64,000 nt of DNA, taken from assembly GCA_017527435.1 (NCBI GenBank), contig JAFXQB010000025.1, forward strand, positions 186,001 to 250,000, read 5' to 3'. This document shows positions 43,401 through 51,627 of the stretch, piece after piece (positions within the stretch are counted from its first letter, which is position 1; every line of letters starts with the position of its first letter). This DNA is from Salinivirgaceae bacterium. GTDB taxonomy: Bacteria > Bacteroidota > Bacteroidia > Bacteroidales > SZUA-534. The translations under genes were made by a program, and so were the position numbers. The notes beneath the pieces were generated by a model, which had not been told where the DNA came from, ran no database searches, and saw only the letters and a list, made by a program, of their open reading frames with translations.

Positions 43401-43831
43401 ATAATGAGCAGCCTGCCGACAACCCAGGCAACTGGCATTCGGCATCGGAACAAGTTGGTTGGGCCACGCCTGGACTACCAAACTCGGCCGCACGCCCCAT
43501 CTCAACCGACAGCGATGCGCTCGTGAGTCTCAACAACGAAGTCTTCTCGCCCGACAACGACGGTTTTGAAGACCAACTTGAAATCGCCTACAACACCGAC
43601 GAAGCAGGCTACGTGGCCAATGTTACCATTTTTAATGCTAAAGGCTTGAAAATGCGCACGTTGGCAAACAATCAATTGCTTGGCACAAGCGGTTTCTGGG
43701 CGTGGGATGGCCTTGATGATAACAATCGCCGTGTTCCAACGGGCATCTATGTGATTTACTGCGAGTTGTTCGACCTTGACGGCAAGGTGAAGAAAGAGAA
43801 AAAAGTTTGCGTTGTGGCTACAAAAATGTGA
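40427..43831 (+). CDS. Large secreted lamin-tail-domain protein with T9SS-type C-terminus
   Basis: 1134 residues. Signal peptide ends about residue 24 (LLATEIT). About 25-230 is a beta-sandwich domain (FHYWLMASDSN). Three lamin-tail domains start near 335 (YDLVFNELMFNP), 595 (YDLVISEIMATPEP) and 859 (GDLIISEILFNPYPNG), separated by Ig-like SbsA-type units (VDENTLQLYFSEPVTI). The C-terminal about 1035-1134 (FSPDNDGFEDQLEIAYN...GFWAWDGLDDNNRRVPTGIYVIYCELF) is the gliding/T9SS FlgD-like end of many Bacteroidetes secreted proteins, ending in basic KKEKKVCVVATKM. Predicted surface or secreted; binding target unknown. Stands alone. Confidence 0.88.
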   Translation: MNKKFSLCLICLSIFFGWQNTLLATEITLDYNQLSADTIFTDAVGTDALASWDNVTDWITDDSYIKHNLEGVGGTSFVTAQVSDSLFYNGTTIWQFTMKSTFEPTTSNRFHYWLMASDSNLNNKKIKGYAVGICLSGSTKNLAMYRIDANGTKTLLCQTRYVWTAQSEIGVIVTRSSKGSWTLNYVVNPTTSHDTVWGDDFIDDTYNNLPCHGYCFVFTKTRAGMFWFGNTTITRQIAPPALVSAVCTDNRTIGVEFSCAIDAASATDRGNYLIEGVTIDEVVFNQTEPQRVTLKTSTIGDGVHQLTVSGVKNVKGAAMEPQSTTFKYTAPAEPYDLVFNELMFNPTDWMLPNADYLEIYNRSNRNIELKGWTLNISDVVRKLPDSVINSGEYLIITTAAAADTFATYGKTVGAITSSHLTNTGRTLQLVSPEGRIIDSLTYSSTSIYDAEKANGGWSFERIDYDNMCSGWRNWAYSTDKRGGTPGQRNSVYAKNLDKTPIRIENLVPLTDNQLRLEFSETPTTKSLKNAANYLLDNKYKIGSTTFENSKLTLVYNAPYSADSPHEIRIANLADGCGNIMKDTTIQFVYHPAALYDLVISEIMATPEPSAGLPENEWIELYNRSPFDIYLVDYNIIIGNKYYNIDDGMIGAKSYAILTKVSGDNDMQKYGNVVNVSKMPALPQSGSITICKNGADPICQTNYKQSWFADDLKAAGGYSLERIDVDNADESAANWAQTENSAGGTPCAQNSINQTVVDNIKPRLLRAVPVDENTLQLYFSEPVTIDGHHEMLNIEPVGYNFTYAYTSAKDLTMVITILNDFLSENETYTLTVDSTLTDIAGNRMAANTVRFALPRKAETGDLIISEILFNPYPNGADFVELYNRSDHAVNIAGLVLATRTDGNLKSPKTIDGYGSILLPHSYIAISTDIANIAATYHHGELYQVAALPSMPDGEGNIVLADTAGNIFDEVNYSSKMHFALLKDLNGVSLERIDNEQPADNPGNWHSASEQVGWATPGLPNSAARPISTDSDALVSLNNEVFSPDNDGFEDQLEIAYNTDEAGYVANVTIFNAKGLKMRTLANNQLLGTSGFWAWDGLDDNNRRVPTGIYVIYCELFDLDGKVKKEKKVCVVATKM

Positions 43832-43841
43832 TTTATAACGA

Positions 43842-43895
43842 GTTGAACAAGTTTATTCCGATAACTATCGGGGGCTTCGCTGTTGAACAAGTTTA
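43842..43895. repeat. CCGATA palindrome between 14-bp direct repeats
   Basis: GTTGAACAAGTTTA occurs at 43842-43855 and 43882-43895; between them is CCGATAACTATCGG (43858-43871) followed by GGGCTTCGCT. The palindrome is a relative of the one at 20795. The arrangement resembles a small insertion with duplicated target. Confidence 0.7.
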
Positions 43896-43932
43896 AATCG
43901 GATTTGCGCATATATTTGTAAACAAAAGGGCA

Positions 43933-45192
43933 ATGAACTCTAGCATAGTCAAAAATACTTCAAAACTGCTTACAGCCAATATTATAGCACAGGCTATCGG
44001 GCTTTTGGTCTATCCTATTCTGACGCGCCTTTACACGCCCGATGATTTTGGCACACTCAACATTTTTCTGACTATCGGCGGCATTGCCACACTGTTCGCC
44101 ACTGCCGAATATCAAAACTCGATTATGCTGCCGAAAAGTGAGAAAAGCGGTGTGGCGTGCTTTCACGTTGGGTTTGTCATAACGCTGATTGTCAGCCTGA
44201 TATTTGTGCTGTCGATTCCGTTTGCAAGTCAAATTTCCGCCTTGCTTAACGCACCCGAACTGGCTGCAAGTTATTGGATGCTACCAATTTACATTTTTGC
44301 CATTTCGCTCTGGACGCTACTCAACTACTGGCACACGCGCAACGGACGGTTTACTTCGGTAAGTGCTTATCAGATAACACAATGCACCACAGGCGTAGGA
44401 TTGAAATGGGGGCTTGCAGGTTTCCTGCGCAACGGTCTGATTGTGGGTTCGGTTTTGGCGCCAATTATCGCACTAGCCACCAACGTTGCCGCCACTTTCC
44501 GCACCGCCATTCGTCCGCTGCTCACTTTCGACCGCGCCGAGTGCCGCCTGATGGCCCGCGAGTATGCCAATTTCCCGAAATACTCGCTGCCGCGGTCAAT
44601 TGTGAATTATGTCAGCAGCAACCTGCCGATACTGCTTCTTACACCATTTTTCAGCCTGACTGAAATCGGTTTTTACGGAATGGCTCTGACATTGGCATTT
44701 ACACCTATCAATCTGATTATAAGGTCGGTATTCCAGGTGTTTTTTCAAGATACTACGCAACGTGTGCAGCGCGGCGAGAGCATTCGCGGATTCTTCCGCA
44801 AATTGGCCGTGAGAACCACGTTGATTGTCGCACCTGCGTTCGCAATTTTGTATTTCGTTCTGCCACAACTAACTGCGTGGCTTTTAGGCGATGGTTGGCA
44901 GACAACAGGCACTTACATTCGGGCAATGCTTCCGTGGATTTTTATGACTACGCTTGTTGGTCCAATTTGCTATCTGTCAGATATTTTCAAGAAGCAGAAA
45001 ATTGGTTTTCTGTTTGAGTTGCTGACCTTCGTACTGCGAATCGCCGGGCTCGCCGTTGGCATTTGGCGTGGCAGTTTCCTGATTGCCGTAATTGGTTACA
45101 GCACAGGCGGTTTTGTTGCAATTTTTGCGCAGTTGGTTTGGTATTTTGGCCTGATTGGCAAGTATGAAAATGGCTTGGCAGCTAAAGATTGA
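43933..45192 (+). CDS. Oligosaccharide flippase (Wzx-like polysaccharide biosynthesis protein)
   Basis: 419 residues with 12 or so membrane segments, family of MATE-fold polysaccharide exporters (start NTSKLLTANIIAQAIGLLVYPILTRLYTPDDFGTLNIFL). It would flip lipid-linked sugar units for O-antigen, capsule or similar. The partner glycosyltransferase is convergent at 45204, 12 bp away. No other glycan genes are in the window, so the polymer cannot be named. Confidence 0.88.
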   Translation: MNSSIVKNTSKLLTANIIAQAIGLLVYPILTRLYTPDDFGTLNIFLTIGGIATLFATAEYQNSIMLPKSEKSGVACFHVGFVITLIVSLIFVLSIPFASQISALLNAPELAASYWMLPIYIFAISLWTLLNYWHTRNGRFTSVSAYQITQCTTGVGLKWGLAGFLRNGLIVGSVLAPIIALATNVAATFRTAIRPLLTFDRAECRLMAREYANFPKYSLPRSIVNYVSSNLPILLLTPFFSLTEIGFYGMALTLAFTPINLIIRSVFQVFFQDTTQRVQRGESIRGFFRKLAVRTTLIVAPAFAILYFVLPQLTAWLLGDGWQTTGTYIRAMLPWIFMTTLVGPICYLSDIFKKQKIGFLFELLTFVLRIAGLAVGIWRGSFLIAVIGYSTGGFVAIFAQLVWYFGLIGKYENGLAAKD

Positions 45193-45203
45193 CGAATAAA
45201 GGC

Positions 45204-46358
45204 TCAACCATTTTTAAGTGCCTGACAATAAATGTCGTACAACCGTTTTCCAACATTTTCGTAAGTGAACCTTTGTGCTGTCTGGCGGACTTCGTCAGCA
45301 TTGAAATGCTTGTGATTATCAATCATCCACGACATTTTTGAGCAAAGGTCGGACTCGTCTTCCATTGCCACCAAAACACCATTTGTGTCTGACAAACAAT
45401 CGGGTATGATGCCAACCGACGTGCTGATGACAGGCGTACCTGTTGCCCAACTCTCGCAGAAAGTTATGCCCGCCGTCTCGTAACGTGAAAACATTACAAG
45501 TGTGTCACTTTCAGTAAAATAACGGCAAACTTCTGCCGGTGTCTGCTCACCAACAAAGCGCAGAACATCGTCGGGTAGTTCCAACTCTTTGGCATATCGG
45601 ACAACTTCTTGCCAATCCTGCCCTGTGCCGATAAGAACCAACTCAAAATCAGCGCGTTGTTGCAATAATTGTTTTGTGGCGTTCAATATTCCTTTGACAT
45701 TTTTATGCGGCTCTTCGAAACACGAAATATGAAGGAATCTGAATCGATGTTCCGTGTTGGATTTTTGTGCTTCATAAAAGAAGTCATCTACGACATTATC
45801 AATGATTTGGAAGTTGCCATTATTTAACCCGCAATTTTGCATTGCCGTGCGTAGCATATTGCTGACGGCCAAAACGCACGATGCATTTTTAATGCATATG
45901 CGTGTCATTATTTTTCGTGCAATTCCTTTATAATTAAAGTTTTGCGGCAGATATCTTGTCCAATGTTCAACTATTATATATGGTATGCTGAACCGCCGTT
46001 TGAGCCAATATGCCAAAACACCGCTGCGAGTAAGCACGTTAGCCTGAGCCACATCGGGTAATCCAAAATTCTGCCGCACAACCGCAAATCCGCGCCAAAA
46101 TGCCCTAACGTAGCCGATGGCCTTTGTCAGTGGTCGCAAAACGGGCTTGTTTGTAAACGGATAATAGACGTAAACTTCTCGCACACTGTTGGTTGTCTGC
46201 TCTACAATATCGAATTGCCTGACGTTTTCATCGGCAAACAGATAAAGCACGCAAACATCAGCGAAACGCGAAACCGCTTCGGCGTGCTTGCGCACAAACA
46301 AACCCCACATTGCATCATAACGATGTGGATACCAGGCCGATAAGAACAAAACCTTCAT
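45204..46358 (-). CDS. Glycosyltransferase family 4-like
   Basis: 384 residues, GT-B fold. N-terminal MKVLFLSAWYPHRYDAMWGLFVRKHAEAV is the acceptor side; the C-terminal donor side has ETAGITFCESWATGTPVISTSVGIIPDCL (about 290-318), with the E-x7-E pattern ESWATGTPVI. Probably adds a sugar to the lipid-linked glycan flipped by the neighbouring protein. Ends 12 bp from the convergent flippase. Confidence 0.9.
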   Translation of the reverse strand: MKVLFLSAWYPHRYDAMWGLFVRKHAEAVSRFADVCVLYLFADENVRQFDIVEQTTNSVREVYVYYPFTNKPVLRPLTKAIGYVRAFWRGFAVVRQNFGLPDVAQANVLTRSGVLAYWLKRRFSIPYIIVEHWTRYLPQNFNYKGIARKIMTRICIKNASCVLAVSNMLRTAMQNCGLNNGNFQIIDNVVDDFFYEAQKSNTEHRFRFLHISCFEEPHKNVKGILNATKQLLQQRADFELVLIGTGQDWQEVVRYAKELELPDDVLRFVGEQTPAEVCRYFTESDTLVMFSRYETAGITFCESWATGTPVISTSVGIIPDCLSDTNGVLVAMEDESDLCSKMSWMIDNHKHFNADEVRQTAQRFTYENVGKRLYDIYCQALKNG

Positions 46359-46403
46359 TAGAGTTCCCGATTCATGCTACAAGGTATGCAAAATTGTTTT
46401 GCA

Positions 46404-47711
46404 TCACTTTTCGCGGAAATAAATCTGCACCGGAACACCTTGAAGTTCAAAGTTTTCGCGCATTTTGTTCTCAAGGTAGCGGCGGTACGGGTCGCGAATG
46501 TACTGCGGCAGATTGCAGAAGAAGGCAAACTGCGGCGACGGCGTCGGCAACTGCGTTACATATTTGATTCTTATGTATTTACCCTTCACTGTCGGTGGCG
46601 GATAGTTGTCGATGGCGGCAAGCATAACATCGTTCAGTTTGGCTGTCGAGATTTTTTGGCGGCGGTTTTTGTAAACCTGCATTGCCGTCTCAACGGCCTT
46701 AAACACACGCTGTTTGGTGAGAGCCGAAATGAACAGCACCGGCACATCGTTGAAAGGTGCCAGTTTGGCCTTGACGGCAGCCTCGTACTCTTCCATCGTG
46801 TTCTTTTCCTTCTCAATCAAATCCCACTTATTTATCAGAATTACAACGCCTTTGCGGTTTTTGACAATCAGACTGAAAATGTTCAAATCCTGCGATTCGA
46901 GTCCCAGCGTGGCATCGATAATCAGGAAGCAGACATCCGATTCCTCAATGGTGCGTATGGCGCGCATAACTGAATAAAACTCAAGGTTTTCCTCAACTTT
47001 GTTCTTCTTGCGCAGACCGGCCGTGTCGATAATGTTGAACTCAAAACCGAACTTGTTGTAAACGGTGTTGATTGAGTCGCGGGTGGTGCCGGCAATGTCG
47101 GTCACAATGTTGCGGTCCTGCTCAAGCAGTGCGTTGATAAACGACGATTTTCCTGCGTTCGGGCGGCCAACAACGGCAATGTTGGGCAGGTCGCGGGCCT
47201 CGTCGGCGGGTTTGTTGCGGTCGAATTTGGCCACAATGGCATCCAGCAGGTCGCCGGTGCCGGAACCGTTTATTGCCGAAATGGCGTAGATTTCGCCCAG
47301 TCCAAGCGAGTAAAATTCACCCGTAAGATATTGTCGGTCAATATTATCCACTTTGTTGACGGCCACCACAACAGGTTTGCGCGATTTGCGCAGAAGTTCA
47401 GCCACATCATCGTCAAGGTCAGTCACACCGCCAGTTACATCGGTTAGGAAGAGAATCACATCTGCTTCATCGACAGCCAGTTTCACTTGCTTGCGAATTT
47501 CGCCTTCAAAAATGTCGTCGCTGTTTGTGACATACCCGCCAGTGTCGATGACCGAAAACTCAAGTCCGCCCCACTCGCACTTGCCGTAGTGGCGGTCGCG
47601 GGTGACGCCTGCGGTGGCATCGGTTATAGCCTGACGGCTCTCGACCATCCGGTTGAAAAGTGTTGATTTGCCGACATTTGGCCTTCCTACTATCGCAACA
47701 ATGTTCGCCAT
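46404..47711 (-). CDS. der: Ribosome-assembly GTPase Der (EngA)
   Basis: 435 residues. Two tandem GTPase domains: G1 GRPNVGKST (8-16) with DTGGY and NKVD; second G1 GRPNAGKSS about 180-188 with DTAGLRKK and NKWD. A C-terminal KH-like domain ([28 protein letters not shown]) completes it. Matures the 50S subunit. Adjacent to era in the same direction, 111 bp apart. Confidence 0.96.
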   Translation of the reverse strand: MANIVAIVGRPNVGKSTLFNRMVESRQAITDATAGVTRDRHYGKCEWGGLEFSVIDTGGYVTNSDDIFEGEIRKQVKLAVDEADVILFLTDVTGGVTDLDDDVAELLRKSRKPVVVAVNKVDNIDRQYLTGEFYSLGLGEIYAISAINGSGTGDLLDAIVAKFDRNKPADEARDLPNIAVVGRPNAGKSSFINALLEQDRNIVTDIAGTTRDSINTVYNKFGFEFNIIDTAGLRKKNKVEENLEFYSVMRAIRTIEESDVCFLIIDATLGLESQDLNIFSLIVKNRKGVVILINKWDLIEKEKNTMEEYEAAVKAKLAPFNDVPVLFISALTKQRVFKAVETAMQVYKNRRQKISTAKLNDVMLAAIDNYPPPTVKGKYIRIKYVTQLPTPSPQFAFFCNLPQYIRDPYRRYLENKMRENFELQGVPVQIYFREK

Positions 47712-47754
47712 TTTTTATTTCGTTTTAAGTTTTATCTATTAAGTATGTTTTTGG

Positions 47755-47786
47755 ACTTCAGACAACGGACAACAGACCACAGATTG
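47755..47786. repeat. Degenerate CAGACAACGGACAACAGAC repeat upstream of der
   Basis: Short CAGACAAC-type repeats; the sequence resembles the reverse complement of 20836-20876 (TTCAGACA, CAGACAACAGAC). Non-coding. Confidence 0.65.
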
Positions 47787-47822
47787 CTTTGAGCAGCCTT
47801 TTGTTGTTAATTGTTTACGTTC

Positions 47823-48707
47823 TTAATCTTGCTCGTATCCAAAGAACCGCAGGTTTTGGTCCTTGTCGCGCCAGTCTTTCTGCACCTTCACCAGCAATTC
47901 AAGAAAAACTTTGGTGCCGACAAACTGCTCAATGTCCTTACGCGCCTCGGTTCCAACCTTTTTCAGCGCCGCGCCTTGGTGGCCGATAATAATGCCCTTG
48001 TGCTGCTCGCGCGATACGTAAATTATTGCTCTAATGCGTGTAAGTTCCTGACCTTCTTTGAATTCGTCGACCAACACCTCGCACGAGTAAGGAATTTCCT
48101 TTTTGTAGTTTAGGAAGATTTTCTCGCGGATAATCTCTTGAACGAAAAAGCGTTGCGTGCGGTCGGTGAGTTCGTCCTTGTCGAAGTAGGGCGGATTTTC
48201 GGGCAGCAGTTCCTTAATCTTCTCGAAAACCTCGGCCGTGTTGAATTTGTGCAGCGCCGAAACGGGATAAATGTAGGCGTTGGGCAGCACCTCGCGCCAC
48301 ATTTGAATCTTTGCCTCAAGTTCGGCTTGGTTGCTCAAGTCTATCTTGTTGATAAGCAGGATAATCGGAATATTTTTCTTGCGAACCTTCTCAAGATACT
48401 CGCCGTTCTTGTCGAACGTTTCCACCATATCTGTCACATACACAATAATATCGGCATCGACCAGCGCTGTATCGACAAACTTCAGCATTGCTTCCTGCAA
48501 CTTGTAGTGCGGCTTCAGAATGCCTGGCGTGTCAGAGTAAACCATCTGAAAATCATCGCCATTGACAATGCCCATTATGCGGTGGCGCGTGGTCTGCGCC
48601 TTGTTGGTGATAATGGACAGCCGCTCGCCCACAAAGGCGTTCATCAGCGTCGATTTGCCGACATTCGGGTTGCCGATAATATTTACAAAACCTGCTTTAT
48701 GTGCCAT
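47823..48707 (-). CDS. era: GTPase Era
   Basis: 294 residues. GTPase domain with GNPNVGKST (12-20), DTPG and NKID, followed by the KH domain that binds the 16S rRNA 3' end (about 195-290, EQHKGIIIGHQGAALKKVGTEARKDIEQF). Needed for 30S assembly. A -7 box TATCTTTG lies 18 bp before the ATG. Confidence 0.96.
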   Translation of the reverse strand: MAHKAGFVNIIGNPNVGKSTLMNAFVGERLSIITNKAQTTRHRIMGIVNGDDFQMVYSDTPGILKPHYKLQEAMLKFVDTALVDADIIVYVTDMVETFDKNGEYLEKVRKKNIPIILLINKIDLSNQAELEAKIQMWREVLPNAYIYPVSALHKFNTAEVFEKIKELLPENPPYFDKDELTDRTQRFFVQEIIREKIFLNYKKEIPYSCEVLVDEFKEGQELTRIRAIIYVSREQHKGIIIGHQGAALKKVGTEARKDIEQFVGTKVFLELLVKVQKDWRDKDQNLRFFGYEQD

Positions 48708-48724
48708 CGCTTGAAAATTTGCGG

Positions 48725-48732
48725 CAAAGATA
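48725..48732 (-). promoter_or_regulatory. -7 promoter box of era
   Basis: TATCTTTG on the minus strand, exact TAnnTTTG; no clear TTTG at the expected spacing. Start codon at 48707. Confidence 0.45.
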
Positions 48733-48824
48733 GAAAATCGATTAGATTTAAAATGTTGTATTTATTCTATATAAAGTGCTGAAAGCCAAATTTGTGCAAA
48801 AAACACAGTAGAGATAACGGCTTG

Positions 48825-49796
48825 TTATTCTGCAGTTTTTGCGATTTCCTTCACCTTCTGTCGCGCAATCTTTCCATTTTCGGTCAGTGGAATGGTGTCA
48901 ACATTGATGATGTGTTTGGGCTGCCAATATTTCGGCAGTTGGCTAATGGCTTGATTAAGAGTTGAATCATTGACTGCGCTGGCGTTCAGCAGAACAACCG
49001 CTTCGCCGAATTTTTCATCGGTGCAACTGCTAACAGCCACGTTGTCAATGCCTAAATCGTTCAGCCGTCGTTCCACTTCTTCAATCTGGATTTTCACGCC
49101 GCCGCTGTTTATCACATTGTCGGCGCGGCCAAGAATTTTGAAATTGCCGTTGCTGTCAATTTCTGCTATATCATTGGTTGTCAGTACTATATCTGACAGG
49201 TGCGGTGCGCTAATAGTCAGGCATTGGTTTTCGGTCAGTCCGATTGTTACGCCAGCCAAAGGTGTGTACCAATCGGTTGTTTCGGGGCCGCTGATTCGCC
49301 GCAAGGCAATGTGCGACAGCGTTTCAGTCATTCCGTAGGTTGACCAGACGGCGTTCGGAAACGTGCGCAACTCTTTCTGCATTTTCTTGTCGATAGCGCC
49401 GCCGCCAATAATCAAATGCTTGATTTTCATTAATTTTTGCCGCTCATCGTGAACTTGCAGCGAGTTGTAAACCTGAAGCGGAACCATAGCCGCAAAATCA
49501 ATATCTTCAGCAATTTCGGCAAGCGGATGTCCCGACGGTGCAACTTCAACCAGCCGCATATTTCGTTCTATTGCCCTGACAACCATCATCTTGGCGCCAA
49601 TATAATCGAGCGACATGCACAACAGCGCCGAGTCGCCTGCCTTCAGATTCAGAAAATCGCAGGTCATGCGCGCGCTGGCAAGCATCTGTCGTTTCTCGAC
49701 AAGCAATGTTTTGGGCGTGCCAGTTGAGCCCGATGTGCGCACGGCAACAGTGTCGGACGGACTATTCCAATCCTGTAAAAAATTGGCTAAAGTCAT
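48825..49796 (-). CDS. menE: O-succinylbenzoate-CoA ligase, short form
   Basis: Adenylate-forming enzyme that activates o-succinylbenzoate to its CoA ester in menaquinone synthesis. From the ATG at 49794-49796 (MTLANFLQDWNSPSDTVAV) it is 323 residues, far shorter than the Escherichia coli enzyme (about 450). The AMP-binding P-loop RTSGSTGTPK is already at about 20-29, so the usual N-terminal 130 residues are absent; YGMTETLSHIALR, the DxFK-like GRADNVINSGGVKIQIEEVE hinge and the C-terminal ENGKIAR lysine motif are present. Short MenE is common in Bacteroidetes. It overlaps the 3' end of menC by 35 bases. Confidence 0.88.
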   Translation of the reverse strand: MTLANFLQDWNSPSDTVAVRTSGSTGTPKTLLVEKRQMLASARMTCDFLNLKAGDSALLCMSLDYIGAKMMVVRAIERNMRLVEVAPSGHPLAEIAEDIDFAAMVPLQVYNSLQVHDERQKLMKIKHLIIGGGAIDKKMQKELRTFPNAVWSTYGMTETLSHIALRRISGPETTDWYTPLAGVTIGLTENQCLTISAPHLSDIVLTTNDIAEIDSNGNFKILGRADNVINSGGVKIQIEEVERRLNDLGIDNVAVSSCTDEKFGEAVVLLNASAVNDSTLNQAISQLPKYWQPKHIINVDTIPLTENGKIARQKVKEIAKTAE

Positions 49797-50808
49797 AATT
49801 ATCAATGGGTTTGTACCATAGTTTCTCGCCGACAACTTGCAGCGGCAAATCGATGTTGTTGGTGTAGAGCGCGCCCGTGCCAAGCCCTTGCGGAATGCCG
49901 ACGCCGAGTGTCGCAGCCCACATCGCAATGTAGAGCAACCCGATGTTTGATTCCAGCGCCGATGTTGCCCAAAAGCCGATGCCGCGCTCGCGGGCAAGCC
50001 GAATCCACTCGTTGCAGCCGCTCAATCCGCCGTGCAGCGACGGCTTCAGAATGATATATTGCGGCTGTATCTCGTCTAAAAGATTGATTTTCTGGTCGGT
50101 TTCGTTCACGCCGATAAGTTCTTCGTCGAGCGCGATGGGAATGGGCGTGTTGCGGCACACGTCGGCCATTGCGCGCCATTGCCTTGCCATTATCGGTTGC
50201 TCAATTGAGTGAATGCCGAATTTCGACAGCCGTTCAAGTTTCTGCGGTGCGTCCGCTGGCTTAAAACCGCCGTTTGCATCCACGCGGATTGTGATTACAT
50301 CGGCAGGAAAGCGGTTGCGGATTTTCTCAATCAGAGCCACTTCTTTCTCAAAATCTATGGCGCCGATTTTTATTTTGATGCACGAAAAGCCCTGCCGCAG
50401 TTTCTCTTCAATGCGGGCGCTCATCTCTTCAAAACTGCCCATCCACACGAGTCCGTTGATTGGAATGCCTTCCGCGCCCAAAGCGAACGGTGTTTTCCAA
50501 TCGACGTTATTAAACTGATTATAACCGATTTGCGCGCATTCAAGCCCGAACAGAATCGACGGGTAGTCGCGCAGCCGTTCATAATCGATTGTTCCGTTGA
50601 AATTCTTGCAGACATCGTGCAGAACCGATTCAAAATCAGGCACATCGTCGCAACTCAACTTTGGCAGTGGTGCCACTTCGCCCCAGCCTGTGCGTCCGCT
50701 GTTGTCATGCATCTTCAGATACCAGACCTTGTGCTCGGTGTAAACGCCCCGCGACGTACCCGCAGGTTGCTTAAAATGAAGCGTGTATGGAATAATGTCG
50801 ATTGGCAT
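49762..50808 (-). CDS. menC: o-Succinylbenzoate synthase
   Basis: Enolase-superfamily dehydratase that forms o-succinylbenzoate from SHCHC. 348 residues. Capping domain about 1-110 (TLHFKQPAGTSRGVYTEHKVWYLKM), barrel with KIKIGAIDFEKEVALI (catalytic lysine about 135-140), VRVDANGGF metal aspartate, SIEQPI and DEELIG (second and third metal ligands), and LKPSLHGGLSG with the other lysine. Its start codon directly follows the menB stop; its end overlaps menE. Confidence 0.93.
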   Translation of the reverse strand: MPIDIIPYTLHFKQPAGTSRGVYTEHKVWYLKMHDNSGRTGWGEVAPLPKLSCDDVPDFESVLHDVCKNFNGTIDYERLRDYPSILFGLECAQIGYNQFNNVDWKTPFALGAEGIPINGLVWMGSFEEMSARIEEKLRQGFSCIKIKIGAIDFEKEVALIEKIRNRFPADVITIRVDANGGFKPADAPQKLERLSKFGIHSIEQPIMARQWRAMADVCRNTPIPIALDEELIGVNETDQKINLLDEIQPQYIILKPSLHGGLSGCNEWIRLARERGIGFWATSALESNIGLLYIAMWAATLGVGIPQGLGTGALYTNNIDLPLQVVGEKLWYKPIDNYDFSQFFTGLE

Positions 50809-51627
50809 TTACGGAAACTTCGGGTACTTCTTAAAATCAGGCTTGCGTTTTTCAAGAAACGCGCGGCCGCCTTCCTGCGCTTCGTCGAGACAGTAGTAGA
50901 GCATTGTCATGTCGCCCGCAAATTCTTGAATGCCAGCCTGTCCGTCGAGTTCGGCGTTCAGTCCGCGCTTAATCATGCGCAATGCGAGCGGCGAGTATTC
51001 CATCATCTTCTCGGCCCACGCAACATACTCATCTTCAAGTTGATTGAGCGGCACAACCTTGTTCACCATTCCCATCTCAAGCGCTTCTTGAGCCGAGTAT
51101 TGGCGGCACATGAACCATATCTCGCGCGCCTTTTTCTGTCCCACAATGCTTGCCAGGTACGATGAGCCGAAACCCGCGTCGAAACTGCCGACCTTGGGGC
51201 CAGTCTGTCCGAAAATGGCGTTTTCGGAAGCGATTGTCAGGTCGCAAACCACCTGCAGAACGTTGCCGCCGCCAATGGCGTAGCCGTTCACCGCCGCAAT
51301 AACGGGCTTCGGCAGCGAGCGTATCTGCTTCTGCACGTCGAGCACCGTCAGACGCGGTTTGCCCGATTCGTCGATGTAGCCGCCGCGGCCTTTCACGTGC
51401 ATGTCGCCGCCGCTACAAAACGCCTTGTCGCCTGCGCCAGTGAACACAACCACGTAAATATCCTGACACTCACGGCAATAGGCGAGTGCGTCGCCCATTT
51501 CGGCGGTTGTGGTGGGGGTGAACGCATTGCGGTAACGCTCGCGGTTGATGGTGATGCGCGCAATGCCGTTGTACATCTCAAACAGGATGTCTTGGTACTT
51601 TTTTATCGTTTTCCAATCGTGTGTCAT
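50809..51627 (-). CDS. menB: 1,4-Dihydroxy-2-naphthoyl-CoA synthase
   Basis: Crotonase-fold ring-closing enzyme. 272 residues with [31 protein letters not shown] (oxyanion loop about 83-101) and [42 protein letters not shown], diagnostic for MenB. The first base of its start codon overlaps the menD stop (ATGA), and menC follows with no gap. Confidence 0.96.
   Translation of the reverse strand: MTHDWKTIKKYQDILFEMYNGIARITINRERYRNAFTPTTTAEMGDALAYCRECQDIYVVVFTGAGDKAFCSGGDMHVKGRGGYIDESGKPRLTVLDVQKQIRSLPKPVIAAVNGYAIGGGNVLQVVCDLTIASENAIFGQTGPKVGSFDAGFGSSYLASIVGQKKAREIWFMCRQYSAQEALEMGMVNKVVPLNQLEDEYVAWAEKMMEYSPLALRMIKRGLNAELDGQAGIQEFAGDMTMLYYCLDEAQEGGRAFLEKRKPDFKKYPKFP

Noticed and set aside
49797-49997. 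N-terminal extension of menE into menC
   Set aside because: Residues are Arg/Ser-rich shadow of menC; P-loop context fits the start at 49796.
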